Below, one piece after another: positions 8,161 to 14,303 of a stretch of 14,303 bases of DNA. The notes beneath the pieces are model-generated. The model saw nothing but the letters and a program-made list of their open reading frames with translations. It did no database searches and was not told where the DNA came from. Numbering within the stretch: position 1 is the first letter of the stretch; every line of letters begins with the position of its first letter. Location of the stretch: contig JAJCYJ010000063.1 in the NCBI GenBank assembly GCA_029262975.1, positions 1 to 14,303 on the forward strand, in the 5' to 3' direction. This DNA comes from Saprospiraceae bacterium. Lineage in GTDB: Bacteria > Bacteroidota > Bacteroidia > Chitinophagales > Saprospiraceae. The position numbers and the translations under genes are program-made.

Positions 8161-8340
8161 TTATTGTACCAAACACAAAGCATTGGGTAAATGGTCATTA
8201 TTCGGATCAGCGCCATTGCTCTTGAGTACTTTAAGGTATTCGGCTTTAAAAGAAACTTTCTTGTGGTTTTACCTTTGATTTCCCGGTGTCTGATGACTCT
8301 GACTGCGATATTTCGTCCCTACAGGACTGATTTCACGGGA
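8161..8340 (-). pseudogene. Possible degraded ORF with an internal stop
   Basis: The minus-strand frame reads about 59 codons ending at TAA 8163-8161, with one internal TAA at 8271-8269. The last 35 residues (HKKVSFKAEYLKVLK, then SNGADPNNDHLP) look protein-like, while the first part runs through the GTCCCTACAGGAC repeat. Its tail resembles the 30-residue ORF at 8397-8489. No family is recognised; it may be non-coding repeat sequence. Confidence 0.2.
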
Positions 8341-8396
8341 TATAAAGAGAATCTATCATTTGAATAGTCTCAGTGCGGCAGTTTAGCACAATTTAT

Positions 8397-8489
8397 CTAA
8401 GTCTGGAAGACACTTTCGAAGAAATCCGGCAAATGTTCATTATCTAAATCGTGGGCATTTCCAAATTTCGTTTTTGGTATTGTCACCAT
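8397..8489 (-). CDS. Possible 30-residue ORF or gene remnant
   Basis: From ATG 8489 the frame reads MVTIPKTKFGNAHD, then LDNEHLP, and ends with FFESVFQT at a TAG (8399-8397). The frame stays open for four more codons upstream of the ATG before a stop. Composition looks protein-like, and the NAHDLDNEHLP core resembles the reading of a second segment at 8161-8268 (NGADPNNDHLP). No promoter box or known family is recognised. It may be the tail of a decayed gene rather than an expressed protein. Confidence 0.2.
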   Translation of the reverse strand: MVTIPKTKFGNAHDLDNEHLPDFFESVFQT

Positions 8490-8775
8490 TTTTGGTCGAA
8501 TTACCTCTCTTTCGCTTTAGCTTCGGCGGGCAAAGAAAAATGCCGACAACTCCCTTCAATTGCTTCGCTTTTCACCAGGGGGGCCACTTCGTTCTATCCC
8601 TGGTTACAAAGCTTTGACGTCTACGGGTCATTCTGTTGCGAAGAAATGAATTGTACCACTTAATTGAATTGAGGCTATCAACAACTAATCGCGCTTAATA
8701 CGATAACAGCTCATAGTCAGATATAAGGCCCGAATCAGACATATTTCTATCTTCAACTTAAGCTAAAAACAAAAA

Positions 8776-8806
8776 AGGCGGTCTCATTACAAGACCGCCT
8801 CTTTTT
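8776..8806. terminator. Bidirectional rho-independent terminator
   Basis: A perfect 9-bp stem AGGCGGTCT/AGACCGCCT (8776-8784, 8792-8800) with a 7-base loop is followed by CTTTTT on the plus strand. On the minus strand the U-tract comes from the complement of AAAAACAAAAA (8765-8775). It lies 18 bases past the stop of the minus-strand secreted-protein gene and can also stop plus-strand readthrough from the inositol phosphate synthase side. Confidence 0.92.
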
Positions 8807-8823
8807 ATTTAAAGTATTAAGTT

Positions 8824-11823
8824 TTACTCCATAATAAGCATCTTACCGGTATCCGTGAAGCCAGCAGTAGTCATTCTGTAAACGATGATACTTCCTGAAC
8901 TGACGCCAAAATCACTGACATTTAAAGCGATAAAGTTTTGTCCGGACTTATAATCACTTCTGACGCTATGAATTTTCTTGCCTTCTAAATTAAAAAAGTC
9001 AAAAGTTACGTTTTGGTTTTCAGCCAAGTCAAATGAAATAATGGTCTCATTAGAAAATGGATTTGGACTATTACCGAGAAGAGTCGTAAAAGATTCAGCT
9101 TTTTGATTCTCTATTGAAAGATTATATTTCTGTGTTTTGTTATCGTAAAATTCAGGAGCTATATTCTCTAAGTTAAATGAGAATTGACGCTCTCCTTCTC
9201 CATTTATTTCAAACGAGAAAAGAATATCTCCTTTTTTAATGGTATTAGAAGTTATACTGTTCCAGCTAAATTTGAACGATTTGTCGGTTATAGCGACATT
9301 ACTTTCATTTACAGTTAAAATTCCTGGAACTATATTTTCTGACAAGAACGATTCGTTAGAATTAAGCTCGAATTGTAATCCTGACATATAGACGTCCTGA
9401 TTTAATATAACATGCGCAAATTCGCCCCGTTGCTCTATGATTAAAGTCGCAGATTGGGAAGTTCTACTTAGTGCATGCAAATTAAAAAAGTTGTCTCCGT
9501 TTACATCTCCTTTTTTTATTGCAATAAAATCTTCATGCATGGCATTCTCTTCTAGATCCAATAAAAGTTTTGTTCTATCATAAGGAAATGGAGCATTAGG
9601 ATTTTGAAATTTATATGAAGCTGGAACGAAGGTCCAAGATTCGATGTCATTACTCTGTAAGGATCCTAAAATAAGCTTTCTTAAAAGCACTAAATCAGTT
9701 GCCGAGACTTTCTCATCATTGTTCATATCCGCTGCAATGATTTTGTAAGGAGAATTGAGGTTTGCTAAATTCAAAATATGTCTTTGAATCAAGACCAGGT
9801 CTAATGTGCTTAAACCATCATTAATATTTCCTTTCTTCTCAGGCACAATTGTATAAGAACCGTGCATGGTCACATCTTCAAAGAGATATTCTCCATTAAC
9901 ATTGGTAATCTTCTTGTTTGGAGCATTGTCAATGTTCACAGACACTGTCGTCTCTTTAACTCTTCCTTTTTCTTCAGTGTATATTTCACCTGCGATCATC
10001 GCACGAATTCCTGATTCCAATTTATTTCTTCCCGGCTCAGCTGGGCAACAACAATTAAAAATTTCTATATCGCCCAAGTTGCTTTTAAGTCTTAATACAT
10101 CTATCGGATCAGAGGTGGTATCAACTGAGATAAAAATATCTGTAATACTGCTAGTTGCAGTATCATTTCCCATTGCATTAATCCCCTGTGCACCATAGAT
10201 AGCACAGTCCACTGAATTTATAGGATCAGCGTCATCTGCTATAATATCCCCACAGTTCATAGTTCCCCATACAAGGTCATCACAGACTGCATCGATGACA
10301 CATTCTTGTTCTGTAGGTCCAAATGTTGAACCCCCTCCTGAAGAATTTCCTATTATACCATCAGGATAAATAGGCCCTTGATTATTCAAATCGACGATGC
10401 CAACATAAAATGGTCTGTCAAAAAACCAAGCCCCTTCGTCATCTTGGACATATCTGTTTAACTCTGCAGAGTGAGCATTGCCACGTTCGGCTACTAACAT
10501 TTGTTTGCAATCATTACTAAAAGACAAATCCGTAAGTTTAGACATATCTCCTTTTCCTACGATTACTTCGATTCGTTCCACACTTGCGAAAGTTCCATTT
10601 GGATTGATAGCAACACTCCACACTTCTTTTGGCTCAATAAGATCGGGAACGACAGATGTTACCCTCGAATTTCTCGCGAAGTATAGCCTCGAAGTTATGC
10701 CACAATCATAAACTTGTACGCCCCAGATTCTGTCCGGATCCCGAACAAGTCCTGGTGAATGCTCATAAGTTGTGAAAGGATCATAGACATCCGTTATGAT
10801 CCCGGTGTTAGCATTAATACTGTATAATTTACCATCTTCTAGATTAGAAGCAAAAATATGATTTGATCTTAAGTCATAGTCAATATTGCCAATTCCATTT
10901 CCACTTTTTTCAGTGTCGTCAGGATCGTTTCCTGTGTTCGGGATAAGATTAGAGCCTATTATGGTGGCATTAAAGTTAGCAGGTGCTGGATAGACACTTG
11001 TGGTGGACACAAAAACATTTGTCGCTTCGGGATTAATAATATTCGACCGATATATGCCAGCTGAGCCTGCGGGCCCAGTAACTGAAGGCGGTGGCGGACC
11101 AAAAGTTACGAATTGCTGGAAATCAAAATCATATACATCTGAAGCAGCGAGGAAAATATCGCCATTGGTTGGATTTAAAGCAATACCAAAAATATTCCCT
11201 ATATTACTTATACGCCAGGCCTCAGGTCTCGCTATCGGAAGCACATCGGCATCCTCAGTTAATGGGTCGGACCAATTATCCCCTCGAGGAGCATTAGAAT
11301 TTTTTCTTGTATCAAGTATAGCTGCTACATGACCGATCTTTTCAGAAGGTCTTGTTTGGACTGTAGAGCAAGTAATTATAGCCATGCCACACCAGGGATT
11401 TGGATCTACCGGGCAAGGTTTCGTGGGACAGAATCCGGTATTATCATTAATATCAAGAAGAACAATACACCTTGTCTTAAGGGTAGTGTCACAACGACTT
11501 GTGATCCAAATGGTTACCTCAAAAGAATTGCCATCAACACTTTCAAATATTTTACTCATCACCTCACTATCTTCCTCAAAGGATATAATGAAGTCATCCA
11601 GACTTGTCTCTCGATCATTGACCTTGTTAATAAAGTCTTTTGCCCATACTTCCACCATACATGAATCTGGCATGAAGGTCGTATGTAAATCTTGACAGAA
11701 AACAGTAAGTGGAGGACAATCCACTTGAGCATTAACATTTTGTGATATGCCAGAGGCAAGTAATATTAATAGCAGTGTGCGTATCACTGATATGTGTAAA
11801 GTGAAAAGTTTGGCTTTTCTCAT
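8824..11823 (-). CDS. T9SS-secreted multidomain protein with dockerin-like and cohesin-like modules
   Basis: Predicted to be exported by Sec, then by the type IX system, to the cell surface or medium; its ligand is unknown. The chosen start is ATG 11823 (999 residues), since MRKAKLFTLHISVIRTLLLI with a following SGISQNVNAQ is a typical signal peptide; an ATG 15 codons upstream (11868) would bury it. Order of parts: Cys-containing N-terminal domain (about 35-135); repeat region with GIALNPTNGDIFLA and similar strands, probably a beta-propeller (about 195-500); Cys-rich linker (505-545); carboxypeptidase-regulatory-like domain (about 604-663); dockerin-like pair STLDLVLIQRHIL (about 664-690) and DMNNDEKVSATDLVLLRKL (about 696-720), plus KKGDVNGD; cohesin-like beta domain (about 770-900); T9SS type A sorting domain with NSPNPFSNETIISF (about 914-999). 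Function beyond surface binding or adhesion cannot be assigned. Confidence 0.88.
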   Translation of the reverse strand: MRKAKLFTLHISVIRTLLLILLASGISQNVNAQVDCPPLTVFCQDLHTTFMPDSCMVEVWAKDFINKVNDRETSLDDFIISFEEDSEVMSKIFESVDGNSFEVTIWITSRCDTTLKTRCIVLLDINDNTGFCPTKPCPVDPNPWCGMAIITCSTVQTRPSEKIGHVAAILDTRKNSNAPRGDNWSDPLTEDADVLPIARPEAWRISNIGNIFGIALNPTNGDIFLAASDVYDFDFQQFVTFGPPPPSVTGPAGSAGIYRSNIINPEATNVFVSTTSVYPAPANFNATIIGSNLIPNTGNDPDDTEKSGNGIGNIDYDLRSNHIFASNLEDGKLYSINANTGIITDVYDPFTTYEHSPGLVRDPDRIWGVQVYDCGITSRLYFARNSRVTSVVPDLIEPKEVWSVAINPNGTFASVERIEVIVGKGDMSKLTDLSFSNDCKQMLVAERGNAHSAELNRYVQDDEGAWFFDRPFYVGIVDLNNQGPIYPDGIIGNSSGGGSTFGPTEQECVIDAVCDDLVWGTMNCGDIIADDADPINSVDCAIYGAQGINAMGNDTATSSITDIFISVDTTSDPIDVLRLKSNLGDIEIFNCCCPAEPGRNKLESGIRAMIAGEIYTEEKGRVKETTVSVNIDNAPNKKITNVNGEYLFEDVTMHGSYTIVPEKKGNINDGLSTLDLVLIQRHILNLANLNSPYKIIAADMNNDEKVSATDLVLLRKLILGSLQSNDIESWTFVPASYKFQNPNAPFPYDRTKLLLDLEENAMHEDFIAIKKGDVNGDNFFNLHALSRTSQSATLIIEQRGEFAHVILNQDVYMSGLQFELNSNESFLSENIVPGILTVNESNVAITDKSFKFSWNSITSNTIKKGDILFSFEINGEGERQFSFNLENIAPEFYDNKTQKYNLSIENQKAESFTTLLGNSPNPFSNETIISFDLAENQNVTFDFFNLEGKKIHSVRSDYKSGQNFIALNVSDFGVSSGSIIVYRMTTAGFTDTGKMLIME

Positions 11824-11944
11824 CGTAATTATTTTTAAACAAGTATTTAGGTCTGTACCGCAGTACATTTATCAAAAACTAATTTTAATACCACTAAATA
11901 GCGGCAGAACTTTACTGAGGATGGGAATGAATGCTATTGGAAAG

Positions 11945-11952
11945 CAAATATA
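11945..11952 (-). promoter_or_regulatory. Candidate -7 box for the T9SS-secreted protein gene
   Basis: On the minus strand the sequence is TATATTTG, matching TAnnTTTG, about 120 bases before the preferred ATG at 11823. The surrounding sequence is very AT-rich, so a chance match is possible. No -33 TTTG is evident. Confidence 0.35.
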
Positions 11953-12021
11953 TTATTAAAAAACGTAATATATAACTATCTGATAAAGAAATTAACACAT
12001 ATTATTAATTATTATAATATA

Positions 12022-12039
12022 AAAGACTATACCGTCTTT
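12022..12039 (-). terminator. Weak hairpin at the end of the NRDE gene
   Basis: AAAGAC/GTCTTT arms (12034-12039 and 12022-12027) enclose six bases and overlap the NRDE gene's TAG stop. On the minus strand the second arm runs into TTTTATATT and further AT-rich sequence. The stem is short and AT-rich, so terminator activity is uncertain. Confidence 0.3.
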
Positions 12040-12722
12040 ATTTTCAACTTATTATTAATCAAATTATAATAATGCATTTGTAAGCTTTCAGATGTTTTTT
12101 TGATTTGTGTATGACTAATCGTTTGAATGATTCCTTCACGATCCATATACAATCCATTGTATAAATCTTTTTCGTCGATTTTAATATGTGCCTCTTTTAC
12201 GGATTGTAAATCTGATAAATCGAGAGAAACAAGAAGGGACTTCAAGATTTTAGCTCTTTTATTTTGAGCCTGGTCAGTATACAAAGTACAAGAACTCCAT
12301 ACATGAATCTTATGAACATCTAACCGTTTGACATACTTCGTAGATCCGTCCCATCGATATTCATAAAGCATTTGATCTTCTACAATGATCATCGTAAAGG
12401 GTTCAATATTCCAAAGATCATAATGTTCAAAAAACGCTACAGCCGTAGAATAGTCAAAAAAATGTTTCATCATCAATCCACGGCTTTGCTTATAAGGCGG
12501 ACTTATAACGTGGTTTTTATATGCTCCATTTAATAAACATATAACCCTGTGCTTTTGAGATACAATGACCCAGCTTCCTCCCTTTGTATCTTTAGGAAAA
12601 AAGATATGGTCTTCTTTTGTGTACTCATCAATGAGATCGGTAGCATCGCGCAGAGGACTTTCATCTCTGTTAGAACTCAAAATGTATCCGTCCGAGGCAG
12701 GAATATATGATACAAGGCACAT
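12027..12722 (-). CDS. NRDE family protein (TANGO2-like)
   Basis: A 231-residue cytoplasmic-looking protein with no signal peptide. It begins MCLVSYIPASDGYILSSNRDE: the Cys directly after the initiator Met and the NRDE motif (18-21) define the NRDE/TANGO2 family, whose N-terminal Cys and fold recall Ntn hydrolases. FPKDTKGGSWVIVS (about 42-55) matches the family's D-x-x-GGTW-like segment. The biochemical role of bacterial members is not settled; eukaryotic TANGO2 has been linked to lipid and haem handling. The ATG at 12722 lies one base past the stop of the short-chain dehydrogenase gene, so the pair is co-transcribed and probably translationally coupled. Family assignment is good, function open. 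Confidence 0.85.
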   Translation of the reverse strand: MCLVSYIPASDGYILSSNRDESPLRDATDLIDEYTKEDHIFFPKDTKGGSWVIVSQKHRVICLLNGAYKNHVISPPYKQSRGLMMKHFFDYSTAVAFFEHYDLWNIEPFTMIIVEDQMLYEYRWDGSTKYVKRLDVHKIHVWSSCTLYTDQAQNKRAKILKSLLVSLDLSDLQSVKEAHIKIDEKDLYNGLYMDREGIIQTISHTQIKKTSESLQMHYYNLINNKLKIKTV

Positions 12723-12723
12723 A

Positions 12724-13425
12724 TTATAAATCTCCTAATTGGGGTCTTATTATAATTTCTTCTACTACTGCAGACGGAGACATCTTTAAGGCACTGGCGA
12801 CACTTATAGCTATATCGTTTGCTTCCATCAGTCTGGCTTGTGGCAATTCTACTCCTGACCATGAATCAGACCACGTAGCACCCGGAAGAATAGCGGTTAC
12901 TTTAACACCTTTGGATTTCAATTCCTCTCTCAGCACTTTTGAAAATCCAAGCAAGGCAAATTTCGCAATACTATAAGACCCTCCGTTAGGATAAGCCAGT
13001 ATACTGGCAACAGAACACATGTTAAATATATGTCCCCTTCCATTTCTGATCATATAGGGAACAATATGCCTGGTCAGTCTGTAAGCACTGTACAGGTTAA
13101 TATTAATCATTTGCTCCAAAGCTCCTTCTTCTTCGTTTACGATTTCACCAGGGATAAATAAACCAGCATTATTTACCAGGACATCTATCTCCTTCATTTC
13201 TTCCATAATATGGTCGAAAAAGCTGTCAATGTCACTTTTTACACCCATATCGCATGGGAAGCCTATAATATTTCTTTGAGGATATGCCTTTTGCCATCTC
13301 TTTATGCATTTAGAAACATGAGATTCATTTCTTGCACAAATCGCAATATTGTGTCCTTCAGATAGCATTATCTCAGCTATCGCCTTTCCTATGCCTTTTG
13401 TAGCACCAGTTATAATTACATTCAA
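12724..13425 (-). CDS. Short-chain dehydrogenase/reductase
   Basis: Classical SDR of 233 residues, an NAD(P)-dependent oxidoreductase of unknown substrate. TGATKGIG (6-13) is the cofactor loop, and CARNES (30-35) has an Arg that favours NADP. NNAG (85-88) is present, the catalytic Ser lies in CSVAS (S138), and YSIAK (151-155) holds the Tyr-Lys pair. PGATWSD follows at 181-187. The C-terminus EEIIIRPQLGDL resembles a tail often seen in Bacteroidota SDRs. The start is TTG 13425: no ATG or GTG occurs upstream in frame before a stop, and the next Met (20) is inside the Rossmann fold. A TATTTTTG box lies 19 bases upstream. The NRDE gene follows after one base. A carbonyl reductase acting on an acyl or pterin-like substrate is possible but unsupported. 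Confidence 0.88.
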   Translation of the reverse strand: MNVIITGATKGIGKAIAEIMLSEGHNIAICARNESHVSKCIKRWQKAYPQRNIIGFPCDMGVKSDIDSFFDHIMEEMKEIDVLVNNAGLFIPGEIVNEEEGALEQMININLYSAYRLTRHIVPYMIRNGRGHIFNMCSVASILAYPNGGSYSIAKFALLGFSKVLREELKSKGVKVTAILPGATWSDSWSGVELPQARLMEANDIAISVASALKMSPSAVVEEIIIRPQLGDL

Positions 13426-13444
13426 GCTTGTAAAATTTGACTTC

Positions 13445-13452
13445 CAAAAATA
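13445..13452 (-). promoter_or_regulatory. Candidate -7 box for the SDR-NRDE operon
   Basis: TATTTTTG on the minus strand fits TAnnTTTG and ends 19 bases before the TTG start at 13425, a spacing much like that of rmlA. No -33 TTTG is seen at normal spacing. Confidence 0.45.
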
Positions 13453-13458
13453 GCCTAA

Positions 13459-13490
13459 TTTCGCATCCTCGTTGGATAGATTTAATTTTG
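13459..13490 (+). promoter_or_regulatory. Candidate promoter for the MlaE-like permease gene
   Basis: TAATTTTG (13483-13490) fits TAnnTTTG, and TTTC (13459-13462) lies 20 bases upstream, close to the TTTG -33 consensus. The box ends 30 bases before ATG 13521. This is the best two-part promoter in the window and argues that translation starts at 13521 rather than at the upstream TTG. Confidence 0.55.
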
Positions 13491-13520
13491 GATATCCACG
13501 AAGGTTTTATTCATCATTTT

Positions 13521-14261
13521 ATGCAGCTGATAAGAGATCTCGGAAAGTTTATAGCCTGGTTACCGGATATATTTTCCAAACCGGAAAACTGGACAATGTA
13601 TTATAAGGAGACCATTCGCCAAATGTATGACATAGGCGTGGGCTCTATGCCTATTGTAATGTTGATATCCGGATTTATTGGTGCAGTAACCGCTATTCAG
13701 TTTTCTTACCAATTATCAGGATCGATGATACCCCGTTATTACATCGGTTACATTGTACGAGATATTATGATTATCGAAATGGCCGCGACACTTTCATGCA
13801 TTGTACTTGCCGGGAAAGTTGGCTCGACTATGGCCGCTGAGATAGGCGGTATGCGGCAAAAAGAACATATCGATGCGATGGAAATAATGGGCGTGAATAC
13901 TTCCGCTTATCTCGTGATGCCTAAAATGATAGCATCCTTAATCATTATCCCCCTATTAGTGACTATTGCCTTTATTGTTGGGATTGGTGGAGGCTATGTA
14001 GCGGCAGTTTATGTAGCCGATCTTACCAATTGGGAATTTGAAAAAGGATTGCGCTTTCTGTTTGATTCTTACAATGTGACAATCATGTACGTCAAAGCTG
14101 TCACTTTTGCATTTATAATCACCTCTGTAGCATGTTTTCAAGGTTATTATGTTACAGGAGGTAGTATTGAATTGGGCCACGCAAGTACACGGGCAGTGGT
14201 CTATGGATCCATAATTATTCTGGTTGCAGATTTAATTATAGCACTTTTATTAATGGGCTAA
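13521..14261 (+). CDS. mlaE: MlaE-like permease of a lipid-transport (MCE) ABC transporter
   Basis: Inner-membrane permease of the Mla/MCE type, which moves phospholipids or other lipids between inner and outer membranes together with an MlaF-like ATPase and an MCE-domain protein. From ATG 13521 it has 246 residues, normal for the family, and starts MQLIRDLGKFIAW before the IFSKPENW segment (17-24) typical of Bacteroidota MlaE. About five membrane segments follow. AGKVGSTMAAEIGGMR (97-112) and QKEHIDAMEIMG (113-124) are the MlaE signature that contacts the ATPase. The frame stays open to a TTG at 13437 (274 residues), but that start would precede the promoter box. The ATPase gene follows after four bases. 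The exact lipid cargo is inferred from the family. Confidence 0.92.
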   Translation: MQLIRDLGKFIAWLPDIFSKPENWTMYYKETIRQMYDIGVGSMPIVMLISGFIGAVTAIQFSYQLSGSMIPRYYIGYIVRDIMIIEMAATLSCIVLAGKVGSTMAAEIGGMRQKEHIDAMEIMGVNTSAYLVMPKMIASLIIIPLLVTIAFIVGIGGGYVAAVYVADLTNWEFEKGLRFLFDSYNVTIMYVKAVTFAFIITSVACFQGYYVTGGSIELGHASTRAVVYGSIIILVADLIIALLLMG

Positions 14262-14265
14262 ATCA

Positions 14266-14303
14266 ATGATAAAAGCAGAAAAAATATCTAAGAGTTTCGG
14301 AAC
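14266..14303 (+). CDS. MlaF-like ABC transporter ATPase, 5' fragment
   Basis: An ATG at 14266, four bases after the permease stop, begins MIKAEKISKSFG before the window ends. The IxxENISKSFG-like opening is the first strand of an ABC nucleotide-binding domain, and MlaF-type ATPases usually follow MlaE. Only 12 codons are visible, so the call rests mostly on position. Confidence 0.7.
   Translation, partial: MIKAEKISKSFG

Larger units (their letters stand above)
8151..8760. repeat. Non-coding stretch with repeat-like and decayed coding-like sequence
   Basis: No intact gene is convincing in these 610 bases. Visible contents are the following. (a) A motif GTCCCTACAGGAC at 8316-8328, a small imperfect palindrome resembling multicopy intergenic repeats of Bacteroidota. 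(b) GTCATTCTGTTGCGAAGAAATGA near 8627-8649, close to another widespread bacterial intergenic repeat; both resemblances are from memory. (c) An inverted repeat ACCAGGG/CCCTGGT (8574-8580, 8598-8604) within a locally GC-rich patch (8515-8605). (d) Two diverged direct copies, 8186-8217 and 8428-8459, identical at 22 of 32 positions. Both read on the minus strand as similar peptides, N-x-x-D-x-x-N-D/E-H-L-P. The stretch may be an eroded mobile or multicopy element. Confidence 0.5.

Noticed and set aside
8451..8663. Plus-strand open frame of 70 codons in the repeat-rich stretch
   Set aside because: The translation has no recognisable family or protein-like pattern, and it runs across the GC-rich patch, the inverted repeat and the intergenic-repeat-like motif; the opposite strand looks at least as coding-like.
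9866..10198. Plus-strand open frame of 110 codons
   Set aside because: Antisense shadow of the regulatory-like and Cys-rich part of the T9SS protein.
11329..11695. Two plus-strand open frames of more than 100 codons opposite the secreted-protein gene
   Set aside because: They lie antisense within a clearly coding gene with signal peptide and domain continuity; their translations show no motifs.
11824..11868. Upstream ATG start for the T9SS-secreted protein
   Set aside because: It would put 15 mostly polar residues in front of a well-formed signal peptide beginning MRKAK.
13437..13520. N-terminal extension of the MlaE-like permease from a TTG
   Set aside because: It lies across its own probable promoter, leaves an 11-base gap to a divergent gene, and the family normally begins near the ATG at 13521.
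1..14303. CRISPR array, tRNA, rRNA or intact insertion sequence
   Set aside because: No regularly spaced repeats, no cloverleaf-like segment, and no transposase motif with terminal inverted repeats was seen on either strand.

Overview
The window reads as chromosomal DNA of a Bacteroidota bacterium, most likely Saprospiraceae or a close relative. It is AT-rich. A large secreted protein ends in a type IX secretion (T9SS) sorting domain and carries a dockerin-like repeat in the style common in that family. TAnnTTTG elements, the Bacteroidota-type -7 promoter box, lie upstream of several genes, and Shine-Dalgarno sequences are weak or absent. The species call is inference from protein style, not from a marker gene.

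Left part (1-6719): a surface-polysaccharide locus with two divergent arms. On the minus strand lie an O-antigen ligase/polymerase-like membrane protein with a TPR tail (TTG start), an ABC-2 polysaccharide-export permease (Wzm-like), its ATPase (Wzt/TagH-like, without the C-terminal sugar-binding domain) and a family 2 glycosyltransferase cut by the window edge. The permease, ATPase and glycosyltransferase genes overlap and form one operon. On the plus strand lie rmlA and rmlB, which make dTDP-4-keto-6-deoxyglucose from glucose-1-phosphate. rmlC and rmlD are not in the window. Together these genes make an activated deoxysugar, build a glycan, export it and attach it to a lipid carrier or core.

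Middle (6720-8823): a myo-inositol-1-phosphate synthase gene with its own probable promoter, then about 670 bases without a convincing gene. That stretch holds repeat-like sequence, two diverged copies of a short coding-like segment on the minus strand, and a strong bidirectional terminator.

Right part (8824-14303): a multidomain T9SS-exported protein on the minus strand (signal peptide, probable beta-propeller, carboxypeptidase-regulatory-like domain, dockerin-like pair, cohesin-like domain, sorting domain). It is followed by a tight two-gene minus-strand operon encoding a short-chain dehydrogenase and an NRDE/TANGO2-family protein. Divergent from these is an MlaE-like lipid-transport permease, then the first codons of its MlaF-like ATPase.

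No CRISPR array, tRNA, rRNA or intact insertion sequence was seen. The most unusual points are the repeat-rich stretch 8151-8760, three TTG starts at the heads of transcription units, a promoter box almost touching the permease start codon, and the dockerin-plus-cohesin-like architecture of the secreted protein.
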